From NCBI GenBank assembly GCA_900754085.1, contig CAAEBO010000066.1:1-40709 (forward strand): DNA of 40,709 nucleotides, in the 5' to 3' direction. How positions within the stretch are numbered: the stretch's first letter is position 1; each line of letters begins with the position of its first letter. Under the pieces are notes generated by a model, which saw only the letters and a program-made list of their open reading frames with translations, made no database searches and had not been told where the DNA came from. Made by a program: the position numbers and the translations under genes. Below are positions 39,983 through 40,709 of the stretch, piece by piece. The stretch comes from Clostridia bacterium (GTDB lineage Bacteria; Bacillota; Clostridia; TANB77; CAG-508).

Positions 39983-40465
39983 ATGGAAGATATATATATA
40001 AAGTATTCTAGGCTAGTTTATAATTATTTATATAGATTAACAAATAATATAGAATTATCCGAAGAATTAATGCAAGAAACTTTTTATAATGCGATAAAAG
40101 GAATCAAAAATTTTAGGAATGAGTGTTCAGTAAGTGTATGGCTCTGCCAAATAGCAAAAAATAAGTGGAAAGACTATTTAAAGAATAAAAAATATGAAAC
40201 AATACCACTTAATGACAATCTTGAATTTCTGATGTCAGAAGAGAATTTTGAAGAAAAAATTAGTTCAAGAGAAGAATTAATAAATTTTTATTCAAAAGTA
40301 CATAATTTAGATATTAATACACGAGAAGTTATTTATTTAAAAATTAAGGGAGAATTTACGTTTAAAGAGATTGGAAAAATATTAGGAAAAAATGAAGAGT
40401 GGGCGAGAGTTACTTTTTATAGGGGAAAATTAAAATTGAAGGAGGAATTTAAAAATGAAAAATGA
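39983..40465 (+). CDS. ECF-type sigma factor, paralogue of the one at 24392
   Basis: The 160-residue protein has the same layout as the sigma at 24392-24886: YIKYSRLVYNYLYRLTNNIE, ELMQETFYNAIKGIKNFRNE, SVWLCQIAKNKW in region 2 and INTREVIYLKIKGEFTFKEI, EEWARVTFYRGKLKLKEE in region 4. AGGAGGAC lies just before the ATG. The next gene overlaps its end by 11 bases, exactly as in the other pair. Confidence 0.92.
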   Translation: MEDIYIKYSRLVYNYLYRLTNNIELSEELMQETFYNAIKGIKNFRNECSVSVWLCQIAKNKWKDYLKNKKYETIPLNDNLEFLMSEENFEEKISSREELINFYSKVHNLDINTREVIYLKIKGEFTFKEIGKILGKNEEWARVTFYRGKLKLKEEFKNEK

Positions 40466-40709
40466 ATGTGAAGTTATAAAGGACCTATTACCTAGCTATA
40501 TTGCGGGGATATTAAATATTAAAACAGAGGAGGCTATTAAAGAGCATATTGATAATTGTAGTAATTGTAAGAAAATATTGGAAGAAATGAATATTAATGG
40601 AATAAATAAGCCAAATATTCAAGATGAGAAAATTGAGATAGATTATTTGAAAAAATATAATAGAAAAATGAAACTTTTAAAAGTGTTTCTATTATCTATT
40701 ATATTAATA
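40455..40709 (+). CDS. Zinc-finger anti-sigma factor (3' end cut by window)
   Basis: ATG 40455 follows GGAGG and overlaps the sigma gene. The visible 85 residues begin MKNECEVIKDLLPSYIAGIL and have C5, H31, C35 and C38 at the same positions as the anti-sigma at 23764. A membrane segment (VFLLSIILI) starts at the window edge. Whether it also carries an FtsX-like outer domain cannot be seen. Confidence 0.85.
   Translation, partial: MKNECEVIKDLLPSYIAGILNIKTEEAIKEHIDNCSNCKKILEEMNINGINKPNIQDEKIEIDYLKKYNRKMKLLKVFLLSIILI

Overview
The window is AT-rich DNA from a low-GC, Gram-positive bacterium, most likely an anaerobic member of the Clostridia that makes or once made endospores. The evidence is gene content: the dnaG-rpoD pair, a CarD-family regulator, a YqeK-type HD hydrolase, a GdpP-type c-di-AMP phosphodiesterase, rubrerythrin, FeoA/FeoB, a VanW-domain protein, and a sleB-ypeB germination pair. 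Shine-Dalgarno sites are strong and many promoters have the form TTGACA-N17-TATAAT. The species cannot be named from the sequence alone.

Layout. 1-2228: the 3' part of a large repeat-rich surface protein with a C-terminal membrane anchor. 2363-6692: murF, a divergent Ddl-like ligase, a YqeK-type HD protein and a zinc-finger-less DnaJ homologue. 6711-9759: a self-contained unit (promoter, two unknown small genes, VirD4/TraG-type coupling protein, terminator) in which the coupling protein is split by a one-base frameshift inside Walker A. 9829-14729: VanW-domain protein, pth, a short RNase E/G protein, rimO. 14794-18558: minus-strand rubrerythrin and feoA-feoB, with one plus-strand unknown gene between them. 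18640-23694: dut, carD, dnaG, rpoD and a small unknown gene. 23764-25163: a minus-strand ECF sigma/anti-sigma pair and tRNA-Met. 25301-28867: dnaE. 29104-32931: minus-strand mgtA-type P-ATPase and an MGDG-synthase-like glycosyltransferase. 33247-37277: sleB, ypeB, gdpP. 37432-37894: a DnaA-box cluster, an AT-rich stretch and a 57-residue gene. 37989-38164: tRNA-Arg. 38255-40709: an ECF sigma gene with a DUF4179-like partner, then a second sigma/zinc-finger anti-sigma pair that runs off the end.

What stands out. (1) The anti-sigma factor at 23764-24402 joins a cytoplasmic zinc finger and one membrane segment to a domain resembling the extracellular domain of FtsX. (2) Its partial paralogue at 40455 keeps the same H31/C35/C38 spacing, the same 11-base overlap with its sigma gene and a similar TGTAAC promoter. 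(3) Four copies of one short palindrome (core GGGACGGTCC) are scattered through the window; one sits in feoA and replaces its normal end with a 36-residue tail. (4) The Ddl-like protein lacks residues normally needed to bind Mg2+. (5) At carD and at 23304 the -35 box lies in the loop of the preceding terminator. (6) Three perfect and three near DnaA boxes, all in one orientation, lie far from any dnaA gene. (7) The dnaE promoter is bracketed by an exact 10-bp inverted repeat.
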